From CAZPWF01 sp964590725 (lineage in GTDB: Bacteria > Patescibacteriota > Saccharimonadia > Saccharimonadales > JACQNP01), in assembly GCA_964590725.1 (NCBI GenBank), contig CAZPWF010000001.1, forward strand, positions 43,373 to 107,372: DNA of 64,000 nucleotides, written 5' to 3'. Both the position numbers and the translations under genes were made by a program. This document shows positions 18,339-26,783 of this stretch, piece by piece. Under the pieces are notes generated by a model. It worked only from the letters and a program-made list of their open reading frames with translations, was not told the DNA's origin and searched no databases. How positions within the stretch are numbered: position 1 is the first letter of the stretch; each line of letters begins with the position of its first letter.

Positions 18339-19154
18339 ATGGCAAAAACAGAATCTAAGAGTGAGTATAGGCTGAAGCCGAGCTTAAAAAATGGTCTATT
18401 AATTGCCGTTTTATACATTATCTACTTCACTGTGGCACTGAAACTTTCGGGCGTAGGCTATGAGCACATCACCGATAGTGCTAATAACGTTTTAAAGGCT
18501 GTACTACTGCCGATGATCGGTGGGACAATTTTGCTTACCTTGATTGCCAAGTGGAGCGGCTGGTGGAAGGATTTATGGCACGACAAATATAAAATTAAAG
18601 GTCACAGTTGGATGAATTTGTTCGCCATCATTATGGGGATTGGCATAGTTTCTACTCTTGCTTCTGCCAAACTAGGTAGCGGAAATGGTCAGATGCTTGG
18701 TTATATATTCATGGCTACCGCTTTGGTTGGATATAACGAAGAACTGCTGTTTAGGGGAATGGTGTTGCGTGGCGCCCGCGGTTCTGGACTCAGTGAATTG
18801 CGAGTCATGCTAGTCGTCGCATTAAGCTTTGGCGTATTTCATGGCGCCAACTTACTACTTGGTCAAAGTCTGGCCCTAATATTACAGCAAATTGTTTTTG
18901 CTACTATTAATGGTGCGATTTTTTACTTAATCTTCCGTAAATCCGGTCTGCTGATCGTACCAATGATATTGCACGGTCTGTGGGACTTTTCAGTGTTCGC
19001 TCGTCAATCCATACTCGGAAGTTCTCCCGAGCTAGCACCAGTATTCAAAACTATCGCTGCAATTGGGTTATATTTACCCATCATCTTACTGCTGGTATCG
19101 CTACGCTTTGTGAACGTCAAACCTGACAAAAAAGTCGCTGCAACGGCTGAATAA
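18339..19154 (+). CDS. CPBP family intramembrane glutamic endopeptidase
   Basis: The 271-aa product has about eight helices. All three CPBP motifs are present: NEELLFRG (EExxxR, about residues 133-140), FGVFHGANL (FxxxH) and HGLWDFSVF (HxxxD). The family includes the CAAX prenyl endopeptidase Rce1 and bacterial bacteriocin-immunity or regulatory proteases. I chose ATG 18339; a GTG at 18336 is in frame, and GGGGG at 18330-18334 serves either. It sits between two LURP-one-like genes, with 3 bp to the second, so the three are probably one unit. A functional link between a membrane protease and membrane-associated LURP-one proteins is inference. Confidence 0.88.
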   Translation: MAKTESKSEYRLKPSLKNGLLIAVLYIIYFTVALKLSGVGYEHITDSANNVLKAVLLPMIGGTILLTLIAKWSGWWKDLWHDKYKIKGHSWMNLFAIIMGIGIVSTLASAKLGSGNGQMLGYIFMATALVGYNEELLFRGMVLRGARGSGLSELRVMLVVALSFGVFHGANLLLGQSLALILQQIVFATINGAIFYLIFRKSGLLIVPMILHGLWDFSVFARQSILGSSPELAPVFKTIAAIGLYLPIILLLVSLRFVNVKPDKKVAATAE

Positions 19155-19157
19155 AAC

Positions 19158-19667
19158 ATGTCTAATATTACACCTAAGATGAAAAGATTCTTGGTAAAGA
19201 GTAAAATCGGCCTTGGTCGTGATTTTACAGTTTATGATGACGAAGACGCTACTAATAAAGTATTTTACATTGATGCCAAAATCGGTTTGGGCTCTAAGGC
19301 AGAGATCAAAAACGCCGACAACCAAGTGATCTATACAGCAAAAGGCAAGGTTATAAACATACCTCGTCGTATGGAATATTTTGCAACAGACGGCACATCG
19401 GTCGCTAAACTTAACGCTCACTTCTCACCAATCAAATCTCGTTTAACAATGAAGCTTGCCGATGGCAAAATTTGGGAATTAGAAGGCAACCTGATAGAAA
19501 AAAACTACCAAGTCAAAGAAGGTGACAAGATCATAATCAATATGGACCAGAAATGGCTGACAATACGAGATAAATATTATGTAGAAATTGCCGATGGAAT
19601 AGATATGGCACTTGCTCTAGGACTTATATGGGCGGTTGATGTCTGGCGCGAAAACAAAAATAACTAA
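19158..19667 (+). CDS. LURP-one-related (tubby-like fold) protein
   Basis: The 169-aa paralogue of the protein at 17690-18232 keeps the same order of elements: FLVKSKIGLGRDFTVYDDED, then FYIDAKIG, then WELEGNLIEKNYQVKEGDKIIINMDQKW, then YYVEIADGIDMALALGLIWAVDVW. It begins 3 bp after the CPBP stop without a clear Shine-Dalgarno site, which indicates coupled translation. The terminal hydrophobic helix inside the barrel is the family hallmark. The substrate and partner are unknown. Confidence 0.75.
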   Translation: MSNITPKMKRFLVKSKIGLGRDFTVYDDEDATNKVFYIDAKIGLGSKAEIKNADNQVIYTAKGKVINIPRRMEYFATDGTSVAKLNAHFSPIKSRLTMKLADGKIWELEGNLIEKNYQVKEGDKIIINMDQKWLTIRDKYYVEIADGIDMALALGLIWAVDVWRENKNN

Positions 19668-19806
19668 TTTTTCAGTCAGTAAATATAACACTAAGAAAAA
19701 TATATCCACAAGAGAAGAAATTGTGCTTGTGCTTTATTGACATCATGTACTATACTGCTCATGTAAAACTTAACTAAATAAATTGAGAAAGGGTGGGCAC
19801 ACTCTC

Positions 19807-20256
19807 ATGGCAAATAAGCAAAAAGATCAAGGTTTTACAATTGTTGAACTTTTGATCGTAATCGTTGTTATCGGTATATTGGCGGCATTAGTCGTTACGA
19901 CATTCACCGGTATTCAACAAAAGGCTCGTAACACTGAGCGACAGACAGATATTAAGGCTATACACGGTCAGGTTGAGGCATATTACGCAGTTAGCGGCAA
20001 ATACCCAACATTAGACAACCTAAATGACGCTACATTCCGTAGCACAAATATGAAGGGTCTAGACCAAGAGGCTCTAAAGGATCCTAAAGGCGCAAACGGA
20101 ACACTTGTAGCCGCTCCAGCAGCAAGCGTTTACGCATATAACGTAGAGAAAACTGGTGGTGGTGCGTGTGACAACCAGACAAACGACTGTGCTATCTACA
20201 CACTGACTGCAACATATGAGGGCAGCGGTTCATTCGCAAAGAGCAATCTTAACTAG
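19807..20256 (+). CDS. Type IV prepilin-like protein
   Basis: The ATG at 19807 gives 149 aa and is preceded by AAAGGGTGGG at 19788-19797. A TTG at 19783 lies before the ribosome site and is unlikely. The short basic leader MANKQKDQG is followed by the class III cleavage motif G/FTIVELLIVIVVIGILAALV. That gives Phe+1 and Glu+5 in the mature pilin. The globular part has two cysteines (GACDNQTNDC), typical of a pilin disulfide loop. No pilus assembly genes are in the window, so it is an orphan pilin or a pseudopilin fed by machinery encoded elsewhere. Saccharibacteria use type IV pili for motility and host contact. A terminator follows at once, which suits an abundant structural protein. Confidence 0.9.
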   Translation: MANKQKDQGFTIVELLIVIVVIGILAALVVTTFTGIQQKARNTERQTDIKAIHGQVEAYYAVSGKYPTLDNLNDATFRSTNMKGLDQEALKDPKGANGTLVAAPAASVYAYNVEKTGGGACDNQTNDCAIYTLTATYEGSGSFAKSNLN

Positions 20257-20273
20257 ATTCTCCGAGAAGCCAA

Positions 20274-20308
20274 TTAAAACCGCCCAATAAAAGGGCGGTT
20301 TTAATTTT
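20274..20308 (+). terminator. Strong intrinsic terminator after the prepilin gene
   Basis: A perfect 12-bp stem (20274-20285 with 20293-20304) around a 7-nt loop, GC-rich core CCGCCC/GGGCGG, followed by TTTT. Confidence 0.9.
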
Positions 20309-20409
20309 ATAATCATTTTTTACTCGATTAGAAGAAAACTGTTAAGTATACATTACCTTTATCCGTTAGCATTAAAATAGCCACTACTAATGTTGCTCGA
20401 TGTGCAATA

Positions 20410-21123
20410 TTAGAAAATTGACGTTCCTATTTTTTGGCCCTGAGCTATTTTTAGAATACTACCTGGTATCATTGCATCAAAAACGACAAGCGGCATATTA
20501 TGCTCGAGAGCAAGACCCATTGCTGCTTTATCCATAACCATAATGTTTTTATCCTCGACTGCCTGCTGAAATGTCATATGTTCAATCTTCTTAGCGTCAT
20601 CAAACTTGACAGGGTCTTTATCATAAACACCGTCTACTTTACTTGCCTTGACTACAACATCACAGCTTAACTCAAGGCCAGTAAGTACTGCGGCTGTATC
20701 GTGTGTAGAGTAAGGCCGGCCCGTGCCTCCGGCGACCAGTAAAACGCGATCGCTCTGCAAGTGTTTCTCAGCAAGTCGGAATGAAAAACTTTCTACTAAC
20801 TGTTCTACGAAGACATTACTGAGACAACGAGTAGCTAGACCTTCTGCTTCAAATATATCTGTTAAAGCCATGGCATTCATTAGCCCCGAGAGCATCCCCA
20901 TTTGATCAGCCGTAACACGCTTAATATGGCTTTTGGCAGCCAAACTTGCACCCCGAACCATATTGCCGCCACCTACAATTATAACTATTTCAACACCTGA
21001 ATCTCGAGTTGCTTGTAGCTCCTTGGCAAAATATTTTGCAACGTCCGGATCAATACCAAATTCATGCTTACCAGCCAATTGTTCGCCAGAAAGCTTCAAA
21101 AGAACGCGTTTATATGAACTCAT
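20410..21123 (-). CDS. pyrH: Uridylate kinase
   Basis: The 237-aa amino-acid-kinase fold enzyme converts UMP to UDP with ATP in pyrimidine nucleotide synthesis. Diagnostic sequence: KRVLLKLSGEQLAG (nucleotide loop), IVIIVGGGNMVRG, TADQMGMLSGLMNAMAL (UMP site), then GGTGRPYSTHDTAAVL and KASKVDGVYDKDP. The length matches the family (about 240). It is a single-gene unit, divergent from xth. A TAGACT at 21132-21137 (minus) lies eight bases before the ATG, so a leaderless mRNA is predicted. Confidence 0.97.
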   Translation of the reverse strand: MSSYKRVLLKLSGEQLAGKHEFGIDPDVAKYFAKELQATRDSGVEIVIIVGGGNMVRGASLAAKSHIKRVTADQMGMLSGLMNAMALTDIFEAEGLATRCLSNVFVEQLVESFSFRLAEKHLQSDRVLLVAGGTGRPYSTHDTAAVLTGLELSCDVVVKASKVDGVYDKDPVKFDDAKKIEHMTFQQAVEDKNIMVMDKAAMGLALEHNMPLVVFDAMIPGSILKIAQGQKIGTSIF

Positions 21124-21131
21124 TAGAAGAT

Positions 21132-21165
21132 AGTCTAGCAGATTTTACCCTTCACAAGCTATACT
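21132..21165. promoter_or_regulatory. Divergent pyrH/xth promoter region
   Basis: Two -10-like hexamers point outward: TAGACT (21132-21137, minus) for pyrH and TATACT (21160-21165, plus) for xth. Each is seven to eight bases from its start codon, so both messages are predicted to have almost no leader. The entire intergenic space is 49 bp. Confidence 0.5.
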
Positions 21166-21172
21166 AAATTCT

Positions 21173-21967
21173 ATGAAACTCTACTCATGGAATGTGAACG
21201 GGATTCGAGCTGTCTGGAATAAAGGGATGTTTCAAAAGTTTATTGAAGAACATCAGCCTGATATCTTGTGCTTGCAAGAGACTAAAGCCATGCAAGATCA
21301 ATCAGAAGTTGATTTGCCAGAATACCAAGAATTTTGGAACTCAGCAGAAAAAAAGGGCTACAGCGGCACTGCAATTTTTACCAAAACCAAACCTCTTAAT
21401 ATTTTGAATGGTTTCTCAGAGACCATAAACGGTAAATATCAAATGGCTGACAAATACGGCGATCCGCTAAAAGAAGGCCGTGTAATTAGTGCTGAGTTTG
21501 ATAGTTTTTGGCTAGTCAGTGTATACACCCCTAATAGCAAAGGGGATTTGACTAGGTTAGAGCTTCGTCATAAATATTGGGACAAAGCTTTTTTAGAGCA
21601 TGTTAGTAATCTAGAAAAATCTAAACCTGTAATTTACTGCGGCGACTTTAATGTCGCTCACACCGAAGACGATCTAGCTAATCCTAAGGCTAATATCGGC
21701 AAGCATGGGTTTACTGATGAAGAGAGAGAAGGTTTTGAAAATATGCTTTCTGCTGGTTTTATAGACACTTTCCGCATATTTACTCAAGGGAATGGTCATT
21801 ATAGTTGGTGGACACACTGGGCAAACGCTAGAGCGCGCAATGTTGGCTGGCGTATCGACTACTTTATGGTTTCGGCTAAGCTAAAAGAGCGCGTCAGAGC
21901 GGCTAAAATACATCCGGAAGTCATGGGCTCCGATCACTGTCCAGTCAGTATAAATCTTGAAATTTAG
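21173..21967 (+). CDS. xth: Exodeoxyribonuclease III / AP endonuclease
   Basis: The 264-aa endonuclease/exonuclease/phosphatase-fold enzyme cleaves DNA 5' to abasic sites in base-excision repair. Conserved elements are LYSWNVNGIRA, LCLQETKA (metal Glu), YSGTAIFTK, VSVYTPNS, YCGDFNVAHTEDDL and the C-terminal MGSDHCPVSINLEI (catalytic Asp-His). Length and motif order are normal for the ExoIII family. The start is fixed by homology to the usual MKLYSWNVNG. Confidence 0.96.
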   Translation: MKLYSWNVNGIRAVWNKGMFQKFIEEHQPDILCLQETKAMQDQSEVDLPEYQEFWNSAEKKGYSGTAIFTKTKPLNILNGFSETINGKYQMADKYGDPLKEGRVISAEFDSFWLVSVYTPNSKGDLTRLELRHKYWDKAFLEHVSNLEKSKPVIYCGDFNVAHTEDDLANPKANIGKHGFTDEEREGFENMLSAGFIDTFRIFTQGNGHYSWWTHWANARARNVGWRIDYFMVSAKLKERVRAAKIHPEVMGSDHCPVSINLEI

Positions 21968-21984
21968 AGGACCACGAATTTTAC

Positions 21985-22767
21985 ATGCAAGACTCTAACT
22001 GGCAGCGACAAGAATCGAATAAACCACTGTTTCCAGATCTGCTATGGTCTAGGCCGGAAAACAAAGCACGAGCCGGAAAACTGCTCATAATCGGCGGTAA
22101 TTCACATGGCATGCAAGCGCCAGCCCAAGCCTATGAATGTGCTGTATCGGCTGGTATTGGTGTCGCTAAAGTGCTCTTACCTGAGGCCTTGCATAAATTA
22201 ATCGGGAGATCCCTAGAGCACGTAGAATTTGCTGCAAGTAACAAAAGTGGCGGTTTTTCAAAAAAAGCACTAATAGAGTGGGTTGAATACGCAAATTGGG
22301 CGGATGCTGTAATGCTAGCAGGCGACACAGCCCGCAACAGCGAAACCGCTATGGTGATGGAAGAATTTACAAAAAAATACAAAGGTAAAATTGCCGTAAC
22401 TCAAGACTGTCTTGATCAATTCATAACCAGCCCGAAGGTGCTATTTAATCGTCCGAATACACTGATAGTGGCGTCGTTCGGCCAACTGCAAAAAGTTTGG
22501 CCAAAGGTAATGACCGGGAAAGGGTCGCTTCGCTTTGACATGAGCCTACCGGCAATAGTAGAAGCTCTTCATGAATACTCCGAGACACTGCCAACTAACC
22601 TAATCGTTAAACATCTTGATCAAATAATCGTAGCTGCAGATGGCTATGTAAGTACTACAAAAAACGAGGAAGATATTTGGCGCGTAAAAACCTGCGCAAG
22701 AGCGTCAGTTTGGTGGCTGCAAAACCCTGAAAATACTTATCAGGCAATAACAATGTCAATTCTTTAG
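21985..22767 (+). CDS. YjeF C-terminal / carbohydrate-kinase-fold protein
   Basis: The 260-aa product resembles the ADP-dependent NAD(P)H-hydrate dehydratase half of YjeF. It shares KLLIIGGNSHGMQAPAQAYECAVSAGIGVAKVLLPEAL at the N-terminus and the overall ribokinase-like pattern. The usual N-x-G-D catalytic motif and GTGPG loop are not visible. In their place are MTGKGSLRFDM and VAADGYVSTT. It may therefore be a diverged enzyme or a pseudo-enzyme. It starts 17 bp after xth and is probably co-transcribed with it. Annotating it simply as nnrD would overstate what the sequence shows. Confidence 0.65.
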   Translation: MQDSNWQRQESNKPLFPDLLWSRPENKARAGKLLIIGGNSHGMQAPAQAYECAVSAGIGVAKVLLPEALHKLIGRSLEHVEFAASNKSGGFSKKALIEWVEYANWADAVMLAGDTARNSETAMVMEEFTKKYKGKIAVTQDCLDQFITSPKVLFNRPNTLIVASFGQLQKVWPKVMTGKGSLRFDMSLPAIVEALHEYSETLPTNLIVKHLDQIIVAADGYVSTTKNEEDIWRVKTCARASVWWLQNPENTYQAITMSIL

Positions 22768-22796
22768 TTGCTTTTGTTATTTAATTCTGTTATAGT
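22768..22796 (+). promoter_or_regulatory. Promoter of the 308-aa unknown gene
   Basis: TTGCTT (22768-22773), 17-bp spacer, TATAGT (22791-22796), with the ATG nine bases further on at 22806. The predicted start at about 22803 leaves a leader of about three bases. Confidence 0.6.
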
Positions 22797-22805
22797 ATCT
22801 ATTCT

Positions 22806-23732
22806 ATGAAAAAAGGCACACACACAGGTAATTTAGAAAGTCATCATCTTGACCCGTTCACACAAATGGAAAGAGGCTCTTCGACCGAGGCAAGACTAGC
22901 CGCAATCGATAATTACATCGGCGTTCATTCAACAAACGCAAAATGTCAATATAATGCAGGAGAAATGTATCTAGAAACTGCATACGGCTGCCCCAATAAA
23001 GACAATGCGTTATTAATACTCGAAGACGCTATGGACTGTTTCCAAAAAAGTGTAAAAATACAGAGCGGTTCTTCCGAAACCATCAACCAATTAACAGGCC
23101 GATCGCTCATGCAGCTAGCATTTGAGAATATTTACCGTTGGAATTTAATGATACCCGAAGAGCTCCCACCCAACAACATACTGATTGATAACTATAACAA
23201 ACTTATAGATGTATCAGAAACTCACTCAAATACAATAAATTTGCTTCGCAAGAATTCAAGCGAAAAAAACATACCCGGCGTAAGGGATATTATCGGCAAC
23301 TTGGCAGAAATAGATGTCCTACTTCTAAGTCAAAGATTTGGTTTAAAATTAGCGGACAGATCATGGCTAGCAATTCCGGCGTTTCATAGTGAAGACATGG
23401 GAAGAGGAAAGTATCTTGAAAAAAGAGAAGCATGGGATTTGTCAATCATAACTCACGTAGACCCAAGCATGATACCCGAATTAAATTACAAAATTCAAGT
23501 TAAATCTAGCAGTAGGCGCAACGAAATAGAAAGAGCATATTCTCCGGACATTAAAGTAGTTTACGTTAACGAGGATCTTACTCTAAACTGCAACCCCGAT
23601 GGCTCGCCATGGCGAATGCCTACTGGGCTTATTGCAGAAGAATGTTTACGCGAAAACCGACAAATAGCAACCATACACGACACTAGCAATCTTGATATAC
23701 GTGAAAATAAGCTGTTGGATATTCTAGGTTAA
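22806..23732 (+). CDS. Unknown protein with a PD-(D/E)XK-like motif
   Basis: The 308-aa soluble protein is not recognised. The N-terminal two thirds look all-alpha, possibly repeat-like (NYIGVHSTNAKCQYNAGEMYLETAYG, then ILEDAMDCFQKSVKIQS). The C-terminal third has beta strands spaced like a restriction-endonuclease-type core: E208/D211 in REAWDLSII, and Q231-V-K233 in YKIQVKSS. Spacing D-x19-QxK fits the PD-(D/E)XK superfamily, but this is motif inference only. It has its own 17-bp-spaced promoter and a shared terminator, so it is monocistronic. It sits next to tRNA-Leu, a common neighbourhood for acquired genes. Confidence 0.5.
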   Translation: MKKGTHTGNLESHHLDPFTQMERGSSTEARLAAIDNYIGVHSTNAKCQYNAGEMYLETAYGCPNKDNALLILEDAMDCFQKSVKIQSGSSETINQLTGRSLMQLAFENIYRWNLMIPEELPPNNILIDNYNKLIDVSETHSNTINLLRKNSSEKNIPGVRDIIGNLAEIDVLLLSQRFGLKLADRSWLAIPAFHSEDMGRGKYLEKREAWDLSIITHVDPSMIPELNYKIQVKSSSRRNEIERAYSPDIKVVYVNEDLTLNCNPDGSPWRMPTGLIAEECLRENRQIATIHDTSNLDIRENKLLDILG

Positions 23733-23780
23733 TTAAAAATTTTGCAGCACATATCACATTACCCCTCAACCAAACAGACC

Positions 23781-23816
23781 ATATAAAAAGACCACCTTTC
23801 GGTGGTCTTTTTATAT
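23781..23816. terminator. Bidirectional intrinsic terminator
   Basis: A perfect 16-bp stem (23781-23796 with 23801-23816) with a 4-nt TTTC loop, A-rich on one side and T-rich on the other. It can end the 308-aa gene on plus and the tRNA-Leu transcript on minus. The last base coincides with the final A of the tRNA's CCA. Confidence 0.9.
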
Positions 23817-23900
23817 GGTGGGCGAGGAGGGAATCGAACCCTCAATCCTTGCGGAACACGATTTTGAGTCGTGCGCGTATACCAATTCCGCCACTCGCCC
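23816..23900 (-). tRNA. tRNA-Leu (CAA)
   Basis: Class II tRNA. Acceptor GGGCGAG pairs with CTCGCCC. The anticodon stem CACGA/TCGTG encloses CTCAAAA (anticodon CAA). There is a variable arm, a T arm GAGGGTTCGATTCCCTC, discriminator A and an encoded CCA. Confidence 0.97.
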
Positions 23901-23963
23901 ACGAGTAGGAGAACAGGGAACATTGTACTATAATTACATCTGTTAAAGCTAGCATTAGCATAA

Positions 23964-25190
23964 ATGACAGAACACAATCAAGTAAACCATTCTCAAAACA
24001 GTACCACCCTACAAGGTGATAGCTACGACACGGAAGCATCCGACAATCCGGCTGTAGAGATGTTACGTAACAAAATTGATCATCTTTACCAAGATGAACC
24101 AGATACAAAAAAAGAAATAATTACATCTGAACAGGCTGGGAAGCATAAAAGTAAGCATCAAGCTTACATGCACCAACTAAGTGTTTCTGGCATGTCACTA
24201 GCAGAGATTCAAACTGCTTGGCACAACTATTACCAAGAACTACCCGACAAAGAAAAGCACGAAGTCTGGAAAGAATTCTATTCAGAGCATGGCAAGCAAG
24301 CGCACCAACCAACGCAAACTTCACAGCAAACAAGTCAAAGTAGTAACCCGAAAGCTCATAAATCAACACCACGTCACCATAAAGAAAAAAGACATAACGC
24401 GGATAACCGTACTGCCGCGGACGTAAAAAATCAATTACTGAATAGAGTTTCAAATCCAACGAAAGGGCGACTGAGCAAAAAAGCCCACTTCCACTCGATA
24501 CTGTTTGGATTAGGTATTGGGTTTATTGCCATTGCTTTTTTATTGTTCGGCTTTTTCAACGAGCGCTTCATCGCACCATTCATTACACCTAGTAAAAATG
24601 TTAGTAACGCACCTATAATTATCGATTCAAGTACTGCAGCAGTGGGTCCAGAATCAAAGATAATTATTCCGAAAATTAACGTCGAAATACCCGTGGTATA
24701 CGACGAACCATCGGTCGATGAAAAGGCTATACAACATGCGTTAGAGCGCGGCGTCGTTCATTATGCAACCACCCCGCTGCCAGGTGAAGTTGGTAATGGA
24801 GTAATATTTGGGCATTCTAGTAACAACATTCTCAATAAAGGTCAGTATAAATTTGCATTCGTATTACTTAAAAGACTAGAAGTTGGCGACACTTTTATGC
24901 TTCAAAAAGATGGCAAACGATTTGTATATAAAGTTACTGACAAAAAGATAGTCAAACCTTCTGATGTGTCGGTTCTCACAACCAGCACAAACCAGTCAAC
25001 TATGACTCTAATCACATGTGACCCGCCTGGCACCTCACTAAATCGATTACTAGTAACCGGGCAACAAATATCACCAGATCCAGCTACAAATATAGCCAGC
25101 ACTGCTCAGCAGAATGATCAGTCACCAAGTAAGATTCCAGGTAACGCCCCAAGTCTTTGGGATCGCTTCAAAAGTATCTTTTCTAGTTAA
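23964..25190 (+). CDS. Sortase (class D/E-like) with long cytoplasmic N-terminal region
   Basis: The 408-aa product has a hydrophilic, His/Lys/Gln-rich N-terminus (1-170), one membrane helix (about 173-195) and an extracytoplasmic sortase domain (about 220-375). Catalytic residues are visible: His284 in IFGHSSNN, Cys352 in TLITCDPP and Arg361 in SLNRLLV. The TLxTC motif and the GNGVIFGH strand are typical. Sortases cleave a sorting motif and join surface proteins to peptidoglycan or to each other. The surface proteins in this window end in membrane helices with long basic tails and show no LPXTG, so the substrates are not obvious. A segment like N-SGMSLAEIQTAWHNYYQEL is unusual before a sortase and suggests a cytoplasmic interaction domain. 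Confidence 0.9.
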   Translation: MTEHNQVNHSQNSTTLQGDSYDTEASDNPAVEMLRNKIDHLYQDEPDTKKEIITSEQAGKHKSKHQAYMHQLSVSGMSLAEIQTAWHNYYQELPDKEKHEVWKEFYSEHGKQAHQPTQTSQQTSQSSNPKAHKSTPRHHKEKRHNADNRTAADVKNQLLNRVSNPTKGRLSKKAHFHSILFGLGIGFIAIAFLLFGFFNERFIAPFITPSKNVSNAPIIIDSSTAAVGPESKIIIPKINVEIPVVYDEPSVDEKAIQHALERGVVHYATTPLPGEVGNGVIFGHSSNNILNKGQYKFAFVLLKRLEVGDTFMLQKDGKRFVYKVTDKKIVKPSDVSVLTTSTNQSTMTLITCDPPGTSLNRLLVTGQQISPDPATNIASTAQQNDQSPSKIPGNAPSLWDRFKSIFSS

Positions 25191-26669
25191 TTATTTTGGA
25201 GCCACAATCAGATCAGTAAACAGAAGAGCGGTTTTGTTCTTCACCGTAGCCGATGGACTTACCGTATAAAGCTTACGATAATCACGATCAAAAAAGGGCG
25301 TAAAAGCCGGGGTACTATTCATAAGCGTTTGCATGTTGGTACCATCAAAATCAAATACACGCAGCTTACCGTCACTTATAGCAGTCAATCTATGCCCATC
25401 CATCCATGTAGCCTGATATTCGAGCGGAAGATTGAGCTTTGTGTCGTATCTAAATTGTCGTTTATTCTCAGCATCATATACCGCAAAACTACTGCCACTC
25501 TGAATCTCTAATAATCGAGTATTAGCGGAGAACGCCATGTACTGTACGGGGGCATTTAATCTTAACAATACGGATGCCGGTAGCTGAGACGCATTTTCTT
25601 TCTTGAGCTCATCAAACGGGTCGATATATATCGATACTTTTTGCTCAACAGATGCACCCGCAGCAACATACCACTTACCGTCAAACTGAGCTAGATCGAG
25701 TAGGTATTTTGGACTTTGATCGAGCTGGTGTAATGTATACGTCTTATCACCGTCCATAATCTTTACAAGTACTTTTCCAGCGGGCGCCTTTTCGTTAGTA
25801 ACATACATTAACAGGTTGCTACCGTGAGGTTGATAACTAATAACCTTACCGGCAACTTGCGTAACTGATTTTGATTCTAAAACACCAGACACTAGATCTC
25901 CGCTTGCACTATTGTGAAAATAATATCGATCGTATTTTTTATCTCTCAATTTAACGTCACTTATAACCCTGCCAAATTGTTGATTCAGATTAACCGAAGC
26001 TGCCGCTGATTCACGGTCAAGAATTATAAATTCGTATCCAGTATCAAATACATGCTTCAAAAGTACATGTCGATTATCCGTAGACCACTCTAATGCGCTA
26101 ACTACATGCTTAGTACCAGTTTGTGTCAAAACTGTAGGCGGTAGCACTATGGGTTTGAATTCTATGTTCTTGCTATTAAGATCCGTGACTGAAAAATTAT
26201 TAAACGTTTCGGGTTGTTGCACGATCAGCCAACGTCGATCAGGGCTCTGAGTTGCCAATGATGGTTGAGTCGAAAATAATTGCGAATCGGAGGATTCAAG
26301 TTTTTCGGGAAACATGAATGGATAGATAAACCGTTCGATCGCACCACCTTCTAGAGAAACATCATGTTTCCAGGTTCTGTATCCATCCCGTTTTAACTCA
26401 ACGTTATAAGGACCTGCAGGTAGCAATAAACGGTTATCAGTCCTACCTTTATCTTGGCCATTAATAACTATTTGTGCACTCTCAGGGTGAGAATCTAGAA
26501 ATAACATGCCGTTTTGAATTACTGTCTTGGTCTTTGGGTCGTAATAATTACCTGAAGATATATTCCATAAAAACCACATACCGAGAACTAAGGCAATAGT
26601 CATCAATACATAGCCTATGTAAAGCCTTCTGCGATGAGATCGTTTCTTTTTTGGGTCGAGAAAATCCAT
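25191..26669 (-). CDS. PEGA-domain membrane-anchored protein with WD/propeller-like region
   Basis: The 492-aa product has one N-terminal helix (residues about 17-36). A PEGA domain follows (about 50-115; LFLDSHPESAQIVINGQDKGRT, then LPAGPYNVELKRDGYRTWKHDVSL). A long beta-rich region of about 370 aa comes next, with propeller-like blades (LSQTDNR.VLLKH, YQATWMDGHRLTAISDGKLRVFDFDG). PEGA domains are extracellular and often linked to surface layers. It is convergent with the sortase gene, with directly abutting ends. A role as an envelope scaffold or sensor is inference. Confidence 0.85.
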   Translation of the reverse strand: MDFLDPKKKRSHRRRLYIGYVLMTIALVLGMWFLWNISSGNYYDPKTKTVIQNGMLFLDSHPESAQIVINGQDKGRTDNRLLLPAGPYNVELKRDGYRTWKHDVSLEGGAIERFIYPFMFPEKLESSDSQLFSTQPSLATQSPDRRWLIVQQPETFNNFSVTDLNSKNIEFKPIVLPPTVLTQTGTKHVVSALEWSTDNRHVLLKHVFDTGYEFIILDRESAAASVNLNQQFGRVISDVKLRDKKYDRYYFHNSASGDLVSGVLESKSVTQVAGKVISYQPHGSNLLMYVTNEKAPAGKVLVKIMDGDKTYTLHQLDQSPKYLLDLAQFDGKWYVAAGASVEQKVSIYIDPFDELKKENASQLPASVLLRLNAPVQYMAFSANTRLLEIQSGSSFAVYDAENKRQFRYDTKLNLPLEYQATWMDGHRLTAISDGKLRVFDFDGTNMQTLMNSTPAFTPFFDRDYRKLYTVSPSATVKNKTALLFTDLIVAPK

Positions 26670-26783
26670 AGTTGCTAGTGTATTTTACCCTATTTTAAAA
26701 TTATTTGTGCTTGCAGGTCAGCGAAAGTCGGTTTAAGATACTTATATCGATCTAAACACACGAAAGTCGAGAGGGTAAAAAAA

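Noticed and set aside
19783..19806. TTG start for the prepilin at 19783
   Set aside because: The codon lies within the ribosome-binding sequence AAAGGGTGGG, which is well placed for the ATG at 19807; the longer leader is unlike prepilins.
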